From Thelonectria olida (taxonomy: Eukaryota; Ascomycota; Sordariomycetes; Hypocreales; Nectriaceae), in contig JAGPYM010000048.1 of NCBI GenBank assembly GCA_020736575.1, forward strand, positions 124,001 to 188,000: 64,000 bases of DNA, in the 5' to 3' direction. A program made the position numbers and the translations under genes. A model generated the notes under the pieces. The model worked only from the letters and a program-made list of their open reading frames with translations, searched no databases and was not told the DNA's origin. Below, piece by piece: positions 12,801-21,983 of the stretch; the first letter of the stretch is position 1, and every line of letters begins with the position of its first letter.

Positions 12801-13144
12801 TCTGCCAGCCAGGCAGCTGCGGTCGCGAGCAGCATCATAGGAACAGCTGAACAGCCATTCCAGATAGCTTGATACCGGCAGGGAACAGGTATGCGTTGTC
12901 TTAAACCTGGCATATTAGTTAGCAAATACTTTAAACTCAACCTATTAACTAGGGGTTCTGTGGTATTTGTAAACCTCCGCTAAGATTAAGGAAATATCCA
13001 CTGCATTGCACAATTTCCACATGTGGCCCGGCTCCCGTGGAGTGGTAGTAAATCCACAACTGGGTCTGATGGAATGGAGTGTATTTGATATGGATCCATA
13101 TGTGAGTCCATATGTGGGTTGTCGTGGAGTGGCTTTGAACCCTG
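9897..13144 (-). mobile_element. hAT transposon (broken)
   Basis: A 3.25-kb element is bounded by inverted repeats: CAGGGTTCAAAGCCACT at 9897-9913 and its complement at 13128-13144. Subterminal regions on both sides are rich in TCCACA/TGTGGA and TGGATATGGATCCAT-type motifs, like the transposase-binding repeats of hAT elements. The hAT transposase lies inside on the minus strand. An 8-bp target duplication is not recognisable beside these ends, so the exact boundary may differ by a few bases or one flank has changed. Confidence 0.75.
10090..12605 (-). pseudogene. hAT transposase, frameshifted
   Basis: Exon 1 (12605-11463, 381 codons) holds a BED-like zinc-binding N-terminus (VCCMCIKRKDPRP...HLFKDH) and the catalytic core start (IQFDGWRSGNRHALYG; YFTLDNASNN with RCIGHVVNIVV). 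An 82-bp intron (11381-11462, GTAAGC...TTGCAG) joins it to EVNRSDIWTDVL and DNATRWLSQL. Near 11100 the frame breaks: after VPFFLK, homology resumes in another frame (ENRISSGDWRVLQALRDIL). Another stop follows before VWLTESR. The last block (10908-10090) ends in the hAT dimerisation domain (YPKLSRMALDLLTVVPMSAECERL). It should bind the element's ends and cut DNA, but this copy needs at least one frame correction. Confidence 0.85.
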
Positions 13145-13532
13145 AATATACTCATATACGTTTGATTGTGTATAGCCGAGAATTTGAGGTGAGTCGCCAT
13201 GGGCGCAGAGATTGTTGGAGAATTGTAATAGTACGATGAATTTGGATTCGCAGTGGACATATATCGCTGACCGATCCCGTAGCCGTTGCAGAGGATTGCG
13301 TCGTAGAGTCTAGACTTGGTTGCTATAAAAACTACGAATTGAAATATTTGAGCTTTATTCTTGAGATTCTTAGTTTAGCCAGCTTATCACGCTGCAATTA
13401 CATCTCCAGCACCATATTGGATATTTCCAACCTTCAGATCAGCAACATTTGTCATCAAGCGTCCACACTCAGATATTCATATTCTTACCCCAACAAGCGC
13501 CGAATGAGATACTATTCCATTGCCCACGTTCC

Positions 13533-13712
13533 TTGATGGGCAGTGCCAACAACGCGACGGCTCTAAAACACTTCTCGACTGTGAGCGGGTTAGCACAGCA
13601 TCTTGAGAGCGGTGCTTGCTATGGAGGAAAGAAAGCACTGAGTCGTGCGGTCGAGTGCTTACAGGAAGAAATGATGGCCATGGGCATAGGTGGATTTAAA
13701 TTGTTCAATTAA
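13533..13712 (+). pseudogene. C2H2-finger protein C-terminal remnant
   Basis: The frame reads KHFSTVSGLAQHLESGACYG, GKKALSRAVECLQEEM, then MGIGGFKLFN and a stop. This resembles the last exon of a common fungal C2H2-type zinc-finger protein (F..VSGL.QH.ESG.C followed by a helical tail ending GG.KL). No upstream fingers are visible between the hAT end and this block, so it is a fragment. The call rests on this pattern alone. Confidence 0.35.
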
Positions 13713-13784
13713 GGTCTAAATTTCCTTGCGTCCGCTCTGTCTTTTAGTTGGTGGTTTAGGGTTGCGGAGTCCTAATTGAGAACG

Positions 13785-14235
13785 TTATTGTTCTCTGTGC
13801 TGTACATAGCTTTGGTCGCGGATGACCAAAGCCGGAATGTTACATTCCACAAAGATATCCTGTTCAGACTCAGAGCCATCGTCCTGTTCGATTTCCCAAG
13901 TCAAGGCATCAGGACGAACGCGACCGTTCATGAGGAACCACCCATTCGCCCAATCGGATGGATCGACTTGTTGGTTGTAGATAGATAAATTCACGCTGAG
14001 GAAGATGCAAGTTGTTGGGGTCCGACTGAAGGGTTATGTATTCTGTAGCCATTATCCATGATGGCAGGGGTATGCAGGCTCTGGCAATGGTCTCTGCGTT
14101 GAGGCCTTTGATGTGATGCTTGTCGGGGTAGGCAAACCCCGATGGACAGTCGGGTTGGACGATGACGGCCATGGACATATCACCGCCAGCGTTCTTTTTG
14201 GGTTTCGAGTGGTTGACAAGGAGAGAGTGGGCCAC
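13785..14235 (-). other. Hypothetical coding remnant in two overlapping frames
   Basis: The minus strand holds a 108-codon frame (14235-13909, with DMSMAVIVQPDCPSGFAYPD and ARACIPLPSWIMATEYITLQ) overlapping a 69-codon frame (13994-13785, with DPSDWANGWFLMNGRVRPD and TWEIEQDDGSESEQDIFVE). Both have protein-like composition. They could be one gene split by a frameshift or an unrecognised intron near 13990. I do not recognise the family. Confidence 0.3.
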
Positions 14236-14798
14236 TGCTTGTGGAAACGGAAACGGAAGCGGACAGCTTGTAGTTAGGCAGGTGTGTGGTAAGGTAGTTG
14301 CCCTCCCGTAACATCATGACTTCGGGAGACTAGTTGCAGAGGTGCAGCTACAGGGAGAGGGATGCAGCGAGAGTTCATGCATTGTGATAAGAGACTGGTT
14401 TCGAGAGAGTTGAGAGAATACGAGTTTACAGGTGTGAGCTGAGCAGGTTTACCACTAATTATTTGTTTTAGGAATTACGGGCTAAACCAGAGTCTCAACA
14501 TTAGACGAAATTTAGAAAAGCTGCAGAGCCGGAAGAAGAGAGTATGATGCTAGAGAAGCGGGGCAAGGACTGCAGCTGCCAGGTGAAATGTAGTAAGCAT
14601 GAGGAGAGGAAATGGAAAAGTCAGAGAAGAGGCTTTAGCATTAAGTAGACTGGTATGTATAATGAGGAGCGAAATCGGCCCCTCTTTAAGTAATCCCTTT
14701 AAAAAGCTAGACACACCATAGAGTACAACTTCAAGACGATATTGCTTTTTATACATAGCTACCTCATACCGACACATTGATGGCACAGACTCCATACA
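14236..14798. other. Gene-free stretch between two remnants
   Basis: AT-leaning sequence without a convincing ORF. An 81-codon minus frame at 14550-14795 has no recognisable motif. No repeat copy seen. Confidence 0.4.
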
Positions 14799-15544
14799 TC
14801 ATCTTTTTGCGCTCCATTTTGGAATTCGACGAACCTTGCGAGTGGACTCATGCCAAGGAAACCCCCTAGGCTCATTTCGAGCCAAGCCAGCCTCCTGCTG
14901 AAAGTCTATGGCAAATCGGCCCTGATAGTCCCGGCCGAAAAGAGATGGAGGTAAGACTAATCGATAATGAAACCGCGATGGCGCAGAGCGATGGTGCCAA
15001 ACATAGTCCAGCTCCATATCGCGAAGTCCCGACTCTTCGTCCCGGAAATATAAGACCTTTGTACAGAGATCTGGCCGATTGACAAACATGTCTAGGTTGT
15101 AAAGGCAATACTCCCCCTGTCCTCTTCTAGCACATGGAGGGTTATGTTTTTACCTTGGAGTTCCATTATAGGCAAGACCCCGATTTGAGATTTCGTATCT
15201 CTCAATAACTTTGAAGCATCCATAACAATTTTCCGAGGGCCTGATAAACAGCCAATTAAAAGGTTCAGGTGGGGCCTTTCGGCTGATTGTTGAGGATAAT
15301 TTTGGAATAAGTGGACAAGATCAAAGCCTACTAAGAAGACGTTCCCACCGTCCTCAAGAATGTGCCTCAGGTATGAAAAGTCATCAGCTGATATAATGCT
15401 AGACCATATACCCGCATGCCGAGCACGATCGAAGAGGGGTTTATTCACTCTAAGTCCTGCCTCAACAGCGTTCGACAATGTAAGAGGGTCGAGGTATTCG
15501 CCTACTTGCAGTTGTAGCTCCGGAGGAAGGCGCTCGGTAGTCAT
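14799..15544 (-). pseudogene. F-box-like protein gene with a one-base frameshift
   Basis: The N-terminus RLPPELQLQVGEYLDPLTLS has the F-box pattern, the part that would recruit a substrate receptor to an SCF ubiquitin ligase. The first frame runs 15544-15092. The second part (EYCLYNLDMFVNRPDL, LYFRDEESGLRDMELDYVW) lies in another frame to 14799. The switch falls at a run of five C on the plus strand (15113-15117). One more base there gives an uninterrupted 248-codon frame, since 746 + 1 nt is divisible by three. So this is either a young one-base deletion or an assembly error. The target is unknown; the C-terminal part resembles fungal F-box-associated sequence only loosely. Confidence 0.6.
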
Positions 15545-15707
15545 GTTTGATCACAGGCCGGAGCATACAATTAAACCCATGGTGTGATGCGATACAGTAG
15601 CGATTGTAGAGATTTATATCTTTATTTAGTGGCCCAGAATGAACTGCCGCCAGATACCCCCCAGGCATGTTTAGGATCTTTGACCAGAAAGCGTGTTATT
15701 ACATATA

Positions 15708-17552
15708 ACGTACTCCACTAGCGAGTGCAACAAACTAGCGAGTGCAACAAAAATGTCGACCCTCACGACAGAATATAGCAAAAAAAGCACAACAAAGCAT
15801 GTAATCAATTGAAACTAATTACTACGCTCTTCTCCAGACATTTCTACAACTATCTGGCATGTTCTTGCATTATGACCCGTCCTGCCGCATGTTCCGCAAC
15901 GCCTTTCATTCGCTAGCCCCGACCTTCCTCGACCGCCACTTCTCGACGATTCCGCCGCTATCTGCGCATCAATGTCCTTCTGATCAATTGCTTCCCTCCC
16001 CTCATCTACTGTCATCTTCCCTCTATTCTGTAGAAGTTTTCTTTTTGCTCTACGCCGCTTGCTAAGCACCTCATTTGACTGTCGAAGCATCTGGTTCTCA
16101 GACTTCAATAACGCCATCTGATGCATTATTGCCTTCGTTCCCTTAGAAAATGACTTGAGCGCCTCGAGAATAGAGGCTGGAGAGCTACTGTGATGTCGCC
16201 TGATTCGTCTTTCCAGGTATTCAGATTGAGAAGTGGCCTCAAGCACCGTCTTTGGCGTCTTGGGAACCCAAGGATCGGGGAGGCTGTCGTCCTCCTCAAC
16301 CGGCGTTGGAGTCCGTAGCTGCACATCAAGCTTCGATATGACACTTTCTGGGTCCAAAGGAACAAGCCCGGCCCCTCGGAAACCTCCCTCAATATTACTC
16401 CTTGTCATAGCGGCTTTATGGGCGGCATAAAAGGCTGAGAAGAACTCGGTCTTTGAAACATGGGTTATCGAGCACCTGATCAGGTGCTCAATTTCTCGAC
16501 CGTATGCCTTTTTGAGCGGCCCAAAGCACCCGACATCAAGAGGCTGGAGCAGATGAGACGAATGAGATGGCATGCAAAGCGTGACGATATTGTTATCCTG
16601 GCAATATTTCTCAAAGTCGACCGAGTGGTGACTATCGTGCCCATCGAGGATTAGAAGACGATAGCGACCGGTTGATCGGGCCTTGGTGTGTCGATCAAAG
16701 TGCTTGAGCCACTCAAGACCCGTATCATTGTCGGTCCAGCCATTGTGAGTCGTCGCAATAGCCCAATCGCCCGGGAGGTTGCTTTCTTGGTACCAGCTGG
16801 CGAGGTGATATTGACCCGCAACCACGACGAACGGCGCGATCGCCCAGCCTTCAGCGTTGATCGCCTGAATAACTGTAACCCATTCCCGGTTTCCAGGCTG
16901 CACTGATTTCGCCTTTCCACGTCTTTCTGCGCCCGTGACAACCATTCCGCTTGCAATAATGCCCATCATAAAGCCAGTCTCGTCGAAGTTGTAAATATCA
17001 GCTAGGTTGATGCCATATTTCGCGATTGTGTTCTCCACGAGCCTGAACCAATTGCGAATAATGGTCTGATCTTCGCATTTGGCCCTCTGATAGTCATATC
17101 TACGATTAAAACGCGTCATAAGCTCCGAGTGTCGTTTGACGAACTTGGAAGCCCAGTTCTTTCCGACAGGTGACGCGTCGCGGTCGGCGAGTAGTTGATT
17201 GGCCATTTCTTCAACACCACGTAGTCGCGGGGGAAACCCTCGCGAATCTAGGTCGAGAATGAACTGAATAACGATCTGTTCCTCTAGATCAGATAGCTTT
17301 CGAGATTTGGGGGTGGTATCGCGTTGAGAAAGAATGCCCTTCTGTCGGCGATATAAGGTCCAATAATGGACCTCGTAGATGCTTGCGGCGCGTCGCAGAC
17401 TTAATTTTCGGTCATTTTTAAGGGCTTGAAGAGCAAGAAGAATATTTCCCTCGTTATTAAACTGTGACATGGTTGGTGGTTGAGAAATACATGATTAGGT
17501 GAAAGGATGAGAGTTTGAGAAAGTTTTGTTGCACTCGCTAGTGGAGTACGTT
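15708..17552 (-). mobile_element. Fot1/pogo-like DNA transposon, structurally intact
   Basis: The element is 1845 bp, flanked by TA on both sides (15706-15707 and 17553-17554), the expected Tc1/mariner-pogo target duplication. It has perfect 27-bp terminal inverted repeats beginning ACGTACTCCACTAGCGAGTG. At the left end the 17-nt unit CTAGCGAGTGCAACAAA is repeated in tandem. The transposase fills most of the interior and is uninterrupted. Length and layout match Fot1-class elements (about 1.9 kb, one ORF). Confidence 0.93.
15815..17470 (-). CDS. Fot1/pogo-like DDE transposase
   Basis: 551-residue DD35D transposase that would cut out and insert its own element at TA. The N-terminal psq/CENP-B-type helix-turn-helix (LSLRRAASIYEVHYWTLYRR; KLSDLEEQIVIQFILDLDSR) binds the ends. 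Catalytic residues are D163 (NFDETGF), D276 (LILDGHDSH) and D312 (LLQPLDVGCFGPLKKAY), with exactly 35 residues between the last two. The C-terminus carries a CCHC zinc knuckle (CGTCGRTGHNARTC). There are no stops or frameshifts, in contrast to every other transposase here, so this may be a recent arrival. The start ATG lies 82 bp inside the right end. An uninterrupted frame does not prove activity. Confidence 0.93.
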   Translation of the reverse strand: MSQFNNEGNILLALQALKNDRKLSLRRAASIYEVHYWTLYRRQKGILSQRDTTPKSRKLSDLEEQIVIQFILDLDSRGFPPRLRGVEEMANQLLADRDASPVGKNWASKFVKRHSELMTRFNRRYDYQRAKCEDQTIIRNWFRLVENTIAKYGINLADIYNFDETGFMMGIIASGMVVTGAERRGKAKSVQPGNREWVTVIQAINAEGWAIAPFVVVAGQYHLASWYQESNLPGDWAIATTHNGWTDNDTGLEWLKHFDRHTKARSTGRYRLLILDGHDSHHSVDFEKYCQDNNIVTLCMPSHSSHLLQPLDVGCFGPLKKAYGREIEHLIRCSITHVSKTEFFSAFYAAHKAAMTRSNIEGGFRGAGLVPLDPESVISKLDVQLRTPTPVEEDDSLPDPWVPKTPKTVLEATSQSEYLERRIRRHHSSSPASILEALKSFSKGTKAIMHQMALLKSENQMLRQSNEVLSKRRRAKRKLLQNRGKMTVDEGREAIDQKDIDAQIAAESSRSGGRGRSGLANERRCGTCGRTGHNARTCQIVVEMSGEERSN

Positions 17553-17728
17553 ATCCGTAATATGCTGCTCACTCTCCCTAAATATGCTACTTCGAACTAG
17601 ATACGCACGCTTCTCAATCTCCTGCTCTAGACACTTGTTGAATGCTAATGGATGTTGACTCGGAAGGTAATAATCCTCATTGGGTCCATCGGATTGTTGT
17701 CGGTTCCCATCGGCCACATCGTGTAGTC

Positions 17729-18160
17729 TTAGTATTCGGTGGCGTTGGCGTACTCGGGGGTCTGGAAGTCGAGGTACTTGGTCCGCAGCTCCCAGGCCGT
17801 CTCCGGGTAGTCCCAGGCATAGACCGAGCCGGGACCATTGCGCTTGATCTTGCCAAACAGCTGCTCAAGGCCGGACTTGGCCGGCTCCGGGATGCTGTTC
17901 CAGGTGTCGACAGCGGTCAAGATGCTCTCGGGGAGTTTGGACACCCCGAAGGCGGCGCCGTTGTCGTACCAAGTCACCACGGCGATGGGCTTGGTGTCAT
18001 CGGGAGAGCGCTTGTTGAATTCGTCGGCGATCTCGACGCCAGTCATGACGAGCGAAGCTGCCTTTCCAGCAGCGTTGAGGAATCCACCAGCAGCAACGGG
18101 CTGGGCGAAGAAACCGCTGAGGGCCGTGATGGTAACGCTGGCAAAGGTGGTGGACTTCAT
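17729..18160 (-). CDS. Small secreted protein, effector candidate
   Basis: 143-residue protein with a clear signal peptide (MKSTTFASVTITALSGFFAQ, Ala-rich site near PVAAG). The mature part is about 120 residues, with no cysteine, several Trp/Tyr (VVTWYDNGAAFG, VYAWDYPETAWELR) and a C-terminus of FQTPEYANATEY. I recognise no family. Size, secretion signal and a transposon-rich setting fit a candidate effector, but that is inference. Its ATG overlaps the stop of an upstream open frame (ATGA), and a 162-bp minisatellite lies 143 bp upstream. A TATA-like sequence at 18507-18515 suggests that the repeat is transcribed in the 5' leader. Confidence 0.7.
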   Translation of the reverse strand: MKSTTFASVTITALSGFFAQPVAAGGFLNAAGKAASLVMTGVEIADEFNKRSPDDTKPIAVVTWYDNGAAFGVSKLPESILTAVDTWNSIPEPAKSGLEQLFGKIKRNGPGSVYAWDYPETAWELRTKYLDFQTPEYANATEY

Positions 18161-18302
18161 TTTTGTGGTGGGTAGATTGGGTCTAAAGACTTTGGCGAGG
18201 AAGAAGACTGGCGAGGAGAAGACTGGTGAAGAGGAGACTGGTGAGGAGAAGTTGGTGCTGGATGTAGGTGTTGGTGAGTTGAGAACTGTGAAAGACTCTG
18301 AA

Positions 18303-18464
18303 GATGGTGTTGATGGTGTTGATGGTGTTGATGGTGTTGATGCTGTTGATGCTGTTGATGCTGTTGATGCTGTTGATGCTGTTGATGCTGTTGATGCTGT
18401 TGATGCTGTTGATGCTGTTGATGCTGTTGATGCTGTTGATGCTGTTGATGCTGTTGATGCTGTT
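18303..18464. repeat. 9-bp minisatellite, 18 units
   Basis: Four units of GATGGTGTT (18303-18338) are followed by fourteen units of GATGCTGTT (18339-18464), all perfect. Because the unit is a multiple of three, several frames on both strands stay open and encode low-complexity peptides (QHQ, SIN, VDA, LLM). It lies between the TATA-like site and the ATG of the secreted-protein gene. Confidence 0.97.
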
Positions 18465-18506
18465 GGTGATGATAAAACAAAATGATGAAAGCCAACGGCG
18501 AGAACA

Positions 18507-18515
18507 TTTTATATA
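18507..18515 (-). promoter_or_regulatory. TATA-like box of the secreted-protein gene
   Basis: The minus strand reads TATATAAAA here, about 350 bp upstream of the ATG at 18160. If used, transcription starts near 18480 and the leader contains the whole minisatellite. Confidence 0.4.
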
Positions 18516-18521
18516 CATCAT

Positions 18522-19123
18522 CCGTTCAGAAAGCTGTTATAGCTCTGTCTCCCCTTCACGGGCTCTATTTCCAATAAGCTTATTTTCGTGAATCAGCTTA
18601 TTTTTTTTGTTGCCTCTATTTTGCTGAGTGTGGCTAGGTGCAGTTAGGGTGACTAGGTCTTAGTCATTTCTATCTATCTTTCCCCTAAGTCTCCAGCCAA
18701 CCATCGTCTTTTTTCTCACCCGTTTCTGTGTTTGGGTATCACTGCTGATGTGAGCGGGCACGCTCTTAACGGCATGCCTACAGTCGGAGAAGTAATAAAT
18801 TACCGACCGAATTAGAAATGCCTGACAAATTCGCCAAGACGCTATTCATTATTAGCACGGCGTGGCGGCGGCTGCTGCCGGATGCACCGTATTGTCGCTC
18901 AGAACTACCAAGGGTGTTCGGAATGCTGCGGTGCCGGTACTTGGGGGCGCTTCGCCGCCGGCTTCTTGCCTGCCGTCGGGGCGGAGTTTGGCTGACGGGT
19001 GAAGATGGGGGAAGTGAGGTACGGTGAAGCAAAATGTGGTGAAGTGAGAGGCGGCGGAGTGAGAAGCGCCGAAGTGAGATTGAGGGGACTGGCCCAGTCG
19101 GCGGCGTTTAATTGCTACATCTA
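18522..19123. other. Intergenic stretch between divergent genes
   Basis: Between the small secreted protein (minus) and the acyltransferase (plus). It contains a CTTAGTC-rich part and a GC-rich part near 18850-19030, with no ORF I believe. It should hold the promoters of both genes. Confidence 0.5.
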
Positions 19124-19130
19124 CATATAA
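19124..19130 (+). promoter_or_regulatory. TATA-like box of the acyltransferase gene
   Basis: CATATAA lies 72-78 bp upstream of the ATG at 19202. It supports that start rather than the in-frame codon at 19112, which is upstream of the box. Confidence 0.45.
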
Positions 19131-19201
19131 GCCTTCATGTTTGGGGTCTCTCTGATATTCCCATCTCCCGCTTCCCATCTCCCACCCCTCCGCCCACATC
19201 T

Positions 19202-20371
19202 ATGGCATCCTTCCTTTTGTCTCTAGTCTGCCTTGGAGTAGCATCCCTCCTCGGCATGGTTGGGCTTCAAACCCGCCACCAGACCTCGCGGCTGGGACTG
19301 CTGCCCATCATCTTCGCGTTCAGCGCCGCGGCCTTTTCAGGCATAAACAGCCTCCCATTTCCTCCCGCAGTTGCTCTCGCTCAGGGCTTGGTTATGGGCC
19401 AGTTCTTGGTCGTTTGGTTCGTCCACACGGTCTGCCTCCTGGCCCACGAGTCCGAGGTTCCACCAGGTCCGCCGTTTTCTCTGCGCGCATGGATCTCAGC
19501 GTACAGGATGATCTTCAACTCCAGGAACGCGCCAATCCACGTGGAACCAATCAAGAAGGCAGGGCAAGGGCACACTGGCAGTGGAATTGCTCCTTCTTCT
19601 ATGCCCAAGCCGGAACCCTCGACATTGCTGAGTAAGAGGGCTTCCTTCGCATTCAGACAAACGAGTCGCATCATGCTCTGTATTGGAATCTATCACTTTT
19701 GCAATAGCTTCCTACCTCTCGTAATTTACAAATCAATGGAACTCCTTGGCCCACCTACCGCCACCTTGGCCGAGCAGGCCGTTTTCCTACGCCGCCTCTC
19801 GCAAGTGTCGGCGTTCGAGGTAGCCCTGCGGGCGATTTCCGTCGTCGAGTTTGTTGCTACCAGCTGGGCGTTGGCCAACTTCACCCACAGCATACTCTCG
19901 CTGGTTGCTGTGTGTGTCTTGTGCCTGGACTCACCAGAGGAATGGCCCCCGATCTACGGCGATATCCGAGCTACATACACTATCCGCTCGTTCTGGAGCC
20001 GGTTTTGGCACCGCTTGGTCTCTGCCACCTGGGTGTCCCTTGCCACTCCCATAGTTCGACATATCTTCCAAGTGAAGTCTCGGGGACCTACCTCTAGGCT
20101 TCTAAGCACTGTGCTCGTGTTTCTGTTTTCTGGAGCGACCCATGGACTGGTCGCGTGGCAGCAGGGTTTTGTGTGTGGATGGTGGCATGAGACCGCATTC
20201 TTCACCCTAAACTCTGTAGCTATCTTAGTCGAGGATGTTGTCAAGAACGTAAAGACGACGGCGGTCCCGGCCTGGATGAAGGTCGCTGTGGGGTATTGTT
20301 GGACTTGGGGGTTCATGTTTTGGGCTGTTCCTAAGACGCAATATCCAAAAATCGAGTGCTCTTCTTCCTAA
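19202..20371 (+). CDS. MBOAT/wax-synthase-like membrane acyltransferase
   Basis: 389-residue single-exon integral membrane protein with about eight hydrophobic segments, starting at MASFLLSLVCLGVASLLG. The motif EEWPPIYGDI, then SFWSRFWHRL and a C-terminal SGATHGLVAW with the likely active-site His (about residue 314) place it in the wax synthase-like MBOAT_2 family. In fungi this family includes acetyltransferases that decorate terpenoids (Tri7-like) as well as lipid acyltransferases. It would act in the ER membrane using an acyl-CoA. No terpene synthase, P450 or other cluster gene is beside it, so the substrate cannot be inferred. The frame is intact. Confidence 0.82.
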   Translation: MASFLLSLVCLGVASLLGMVGLQTRHQTSRLGLLPIIFAFSAAAFSGINSLPFPPAVALAQGLVMGQFLVVWFVHTVCLLAHESEVPPGPPFSLRAWISAYRMIFNSRNAPIHVEPIKKAGQGHTGSGIAPSSMPKPEPSTLLSKRASFAFRQTSRIMLCIGIYHFCNSFLPLVIYKSMELLGPPTATLAEQAVFLRRLSQVSAFEVALRAISVVEFVATSWALANFTHSILSLVAVCVLCLDSPEEWPPIYGDIRATYTIRSFWSRFWHRLVSATWVSLATPIVRHIFQVKSRGPTSRLLSTVLVFLFSGATHGLVAWQQGFVCGWWHETAFFTLNSVAILVEDVVKNVKTTAVPAWMKVAVGYCWTWGFMFWAVPKTQYPKIECSSS

Positions 20372-20452
20372 GTATGCAGAGCCCATTAGAGGAAACGTGA
20401 TAGATTAAGACAATTTCCCAGGACATAGCATATCCCCATACATGGTCATTGT

Positions 20453-20550
20453 ATTGTAGAGGGAGCTCTACCCACTTCTCTACCCTACGCAGGTAGAGGG
20501 ATGGCCTCCTCTACCCTACCGGGTAGAGTGGGTAGAGCTCCCTCTACAAT
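20453..20550. repeat. 98-bp foldback (MITE-like) element
   Basis: A perfect 23-bp inverted repeat (ATTGTAGAGGGAGCTCTACC... at 20453-20475 and its complement at 20528-20550) encloses further GGTAGAG/CTCTACC repeats that can pair internally. Near the 3' end of the acyltransferase gene the transcript could form a long hairpin. No clear target duplication is seen. Confidence 0.8.
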
Positions 20551-21174
20551 GCCCAAGTATGAGTTGAATCATCCTACCACCTCAATAATCTAACATGCCT
20601 ATCACCACAGAGAGCAGGCAAGATGTCAATCGTCATAGAAATATTCCAGTAAAGGCAAGGATTGCCACTTCCCTGCAGCTTGCATGTGATGAGAAGGCTG
20701 CTCACGGAGACAGCCGTCTCCATGAGCATAACGTAGTCCCATCCACCAGCAGCAAGCCCAGACTGCGTGACACTGATTGTCTCTGGGGATCCAGACAATA
20801 GAACAGCACGACTTTTATGGAAAGTTACCTTAGCATTACATTAACACAATCTGACCTCAATCAAGATATACATATATGCTATTATTCAAAACCATGGCAT
20901 TTGTGACAGCAGAGGTTTGCCCTTTAGAATTGAGCGGACTCAAACATTAGGCAAGCGGGGCTTTCTAGAGAACCCAGCTCCTGGCCCCAGGCTGCCCGGT
21001 GGTTGGGAACAAGTTGTCAACACCCGAGCCAAGATGTTGAACCAATCCTCAATGTTCAGCTAATTTCTGTGGTAGGCGCTTGCTTCGGAAATTGCCGTTG
21101 CAAAGCCGTATGAGTGACACCTTGCTGACCGAATCGTGCATATGGAAAGTCTCGTGCACCCCGCTCGTGCTTAT
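20551..21174. other. Intergenic stretch without recognisable gene
   Basis: Two overlapping short ORFs (20574-20801, both strands) have no recognisable motif. Nothing else supported. Confidence 0.4.
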
Positions 21175-21475
21175 TCTTTTGGCGCCTCAATTAATCATTG
21201 TGTCACCAAGGTCCTGTAATCATGCAGGTTGAGCAATATAGTTTACCTCATGACGACGTGAATCAAAACCCTTACACTCGGGACGCCCCTCTGGCTAGCC
21301 ATATGCCTGAGGAAGCCCTCGAGAGGTGACAGGTTGTCAAACATCGAGTCATGATACGAAACGGGCTGCGGAGTGTCAGCGCTTGGGGCCTCAGGGGCTT
21401 GAGTCTATATGAGCTTATCAAAAGTCAAAACGCACGGGTAGACTGTAGACCAAGGACTACCGGTAGGCATGCCAG
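21175..21475 (+). repeat. Dispersed 0.3-kb repeat, copy A
   Basis: Shares about 300 bp with 57712-58003 in the same orientation, from GCCTC-ATTAATCAT through TACCTCATGA-GACGTGAATC to GGACCAAGGACTACCGGTAG and CATGCCAGC. Many differences are C/T or G/A. No protein is conserved between the copies, so it is probably a non-coding element or a solo terminal repeat. Confidence 0.75.
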
Positions 21476-21983
21476 CTTGCGGAAAGATGCCTATGCGTTG
21501 AGACATGATTGCAGAGCCTCTCCGACTCCGTCCCCGCCCCTGACAGTACTGGTCCCTAAGAAAGAGGAAAAGCTCACCATCTCCACTGACACTCTGAAGG
21601 CCTTCTTAGTGCAATTTTATCAAAATTCTCCCTTATTGATGCAAAGCAGAAAGGAAGGTACTTCCTGATGGCTCGGAGAGTATCGCTGAGGAGATCGTGG
21701 CTGCAGACTGTTGAAGGCAAGGGAACTCGCCTTTTGGTCGCGCATTACCACTGTATGCATTATGCCGTGTCCGATCCAAGCACCCATTGTAGCGAGTAAC
21801 CCGCTGAGGATTTGAAACATTGCTGTTCTGAGTTGTTCCGTTGTTGGTTAGAATTTCATCATATGATTATTCCTTGAACACGCGTCTAGAGAGCCTTAAG
21901 AGAGCCAGTCTTAACTTCAACTTTCTGATGTGCTCGCATACAGGGTTTCCATTCGATGAGTCCAAGTCGAGCTTACCGACTGA
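21476..21983. other. Intergenic stretch without recognisable gene
   Basis: No ORF with recognisable motifs. This is the flank between the dispersed repeat and the HET debris. Confidence 0.35.

Noticed and set aside
18304..18591. Plus-strand ORF of VLM/LLM repeats across the minisatellite
   Set aside because: The 9-bp unit keeps frames open on both strands; the sequence is low complexity and antisense to the leader of a better-supported gene.
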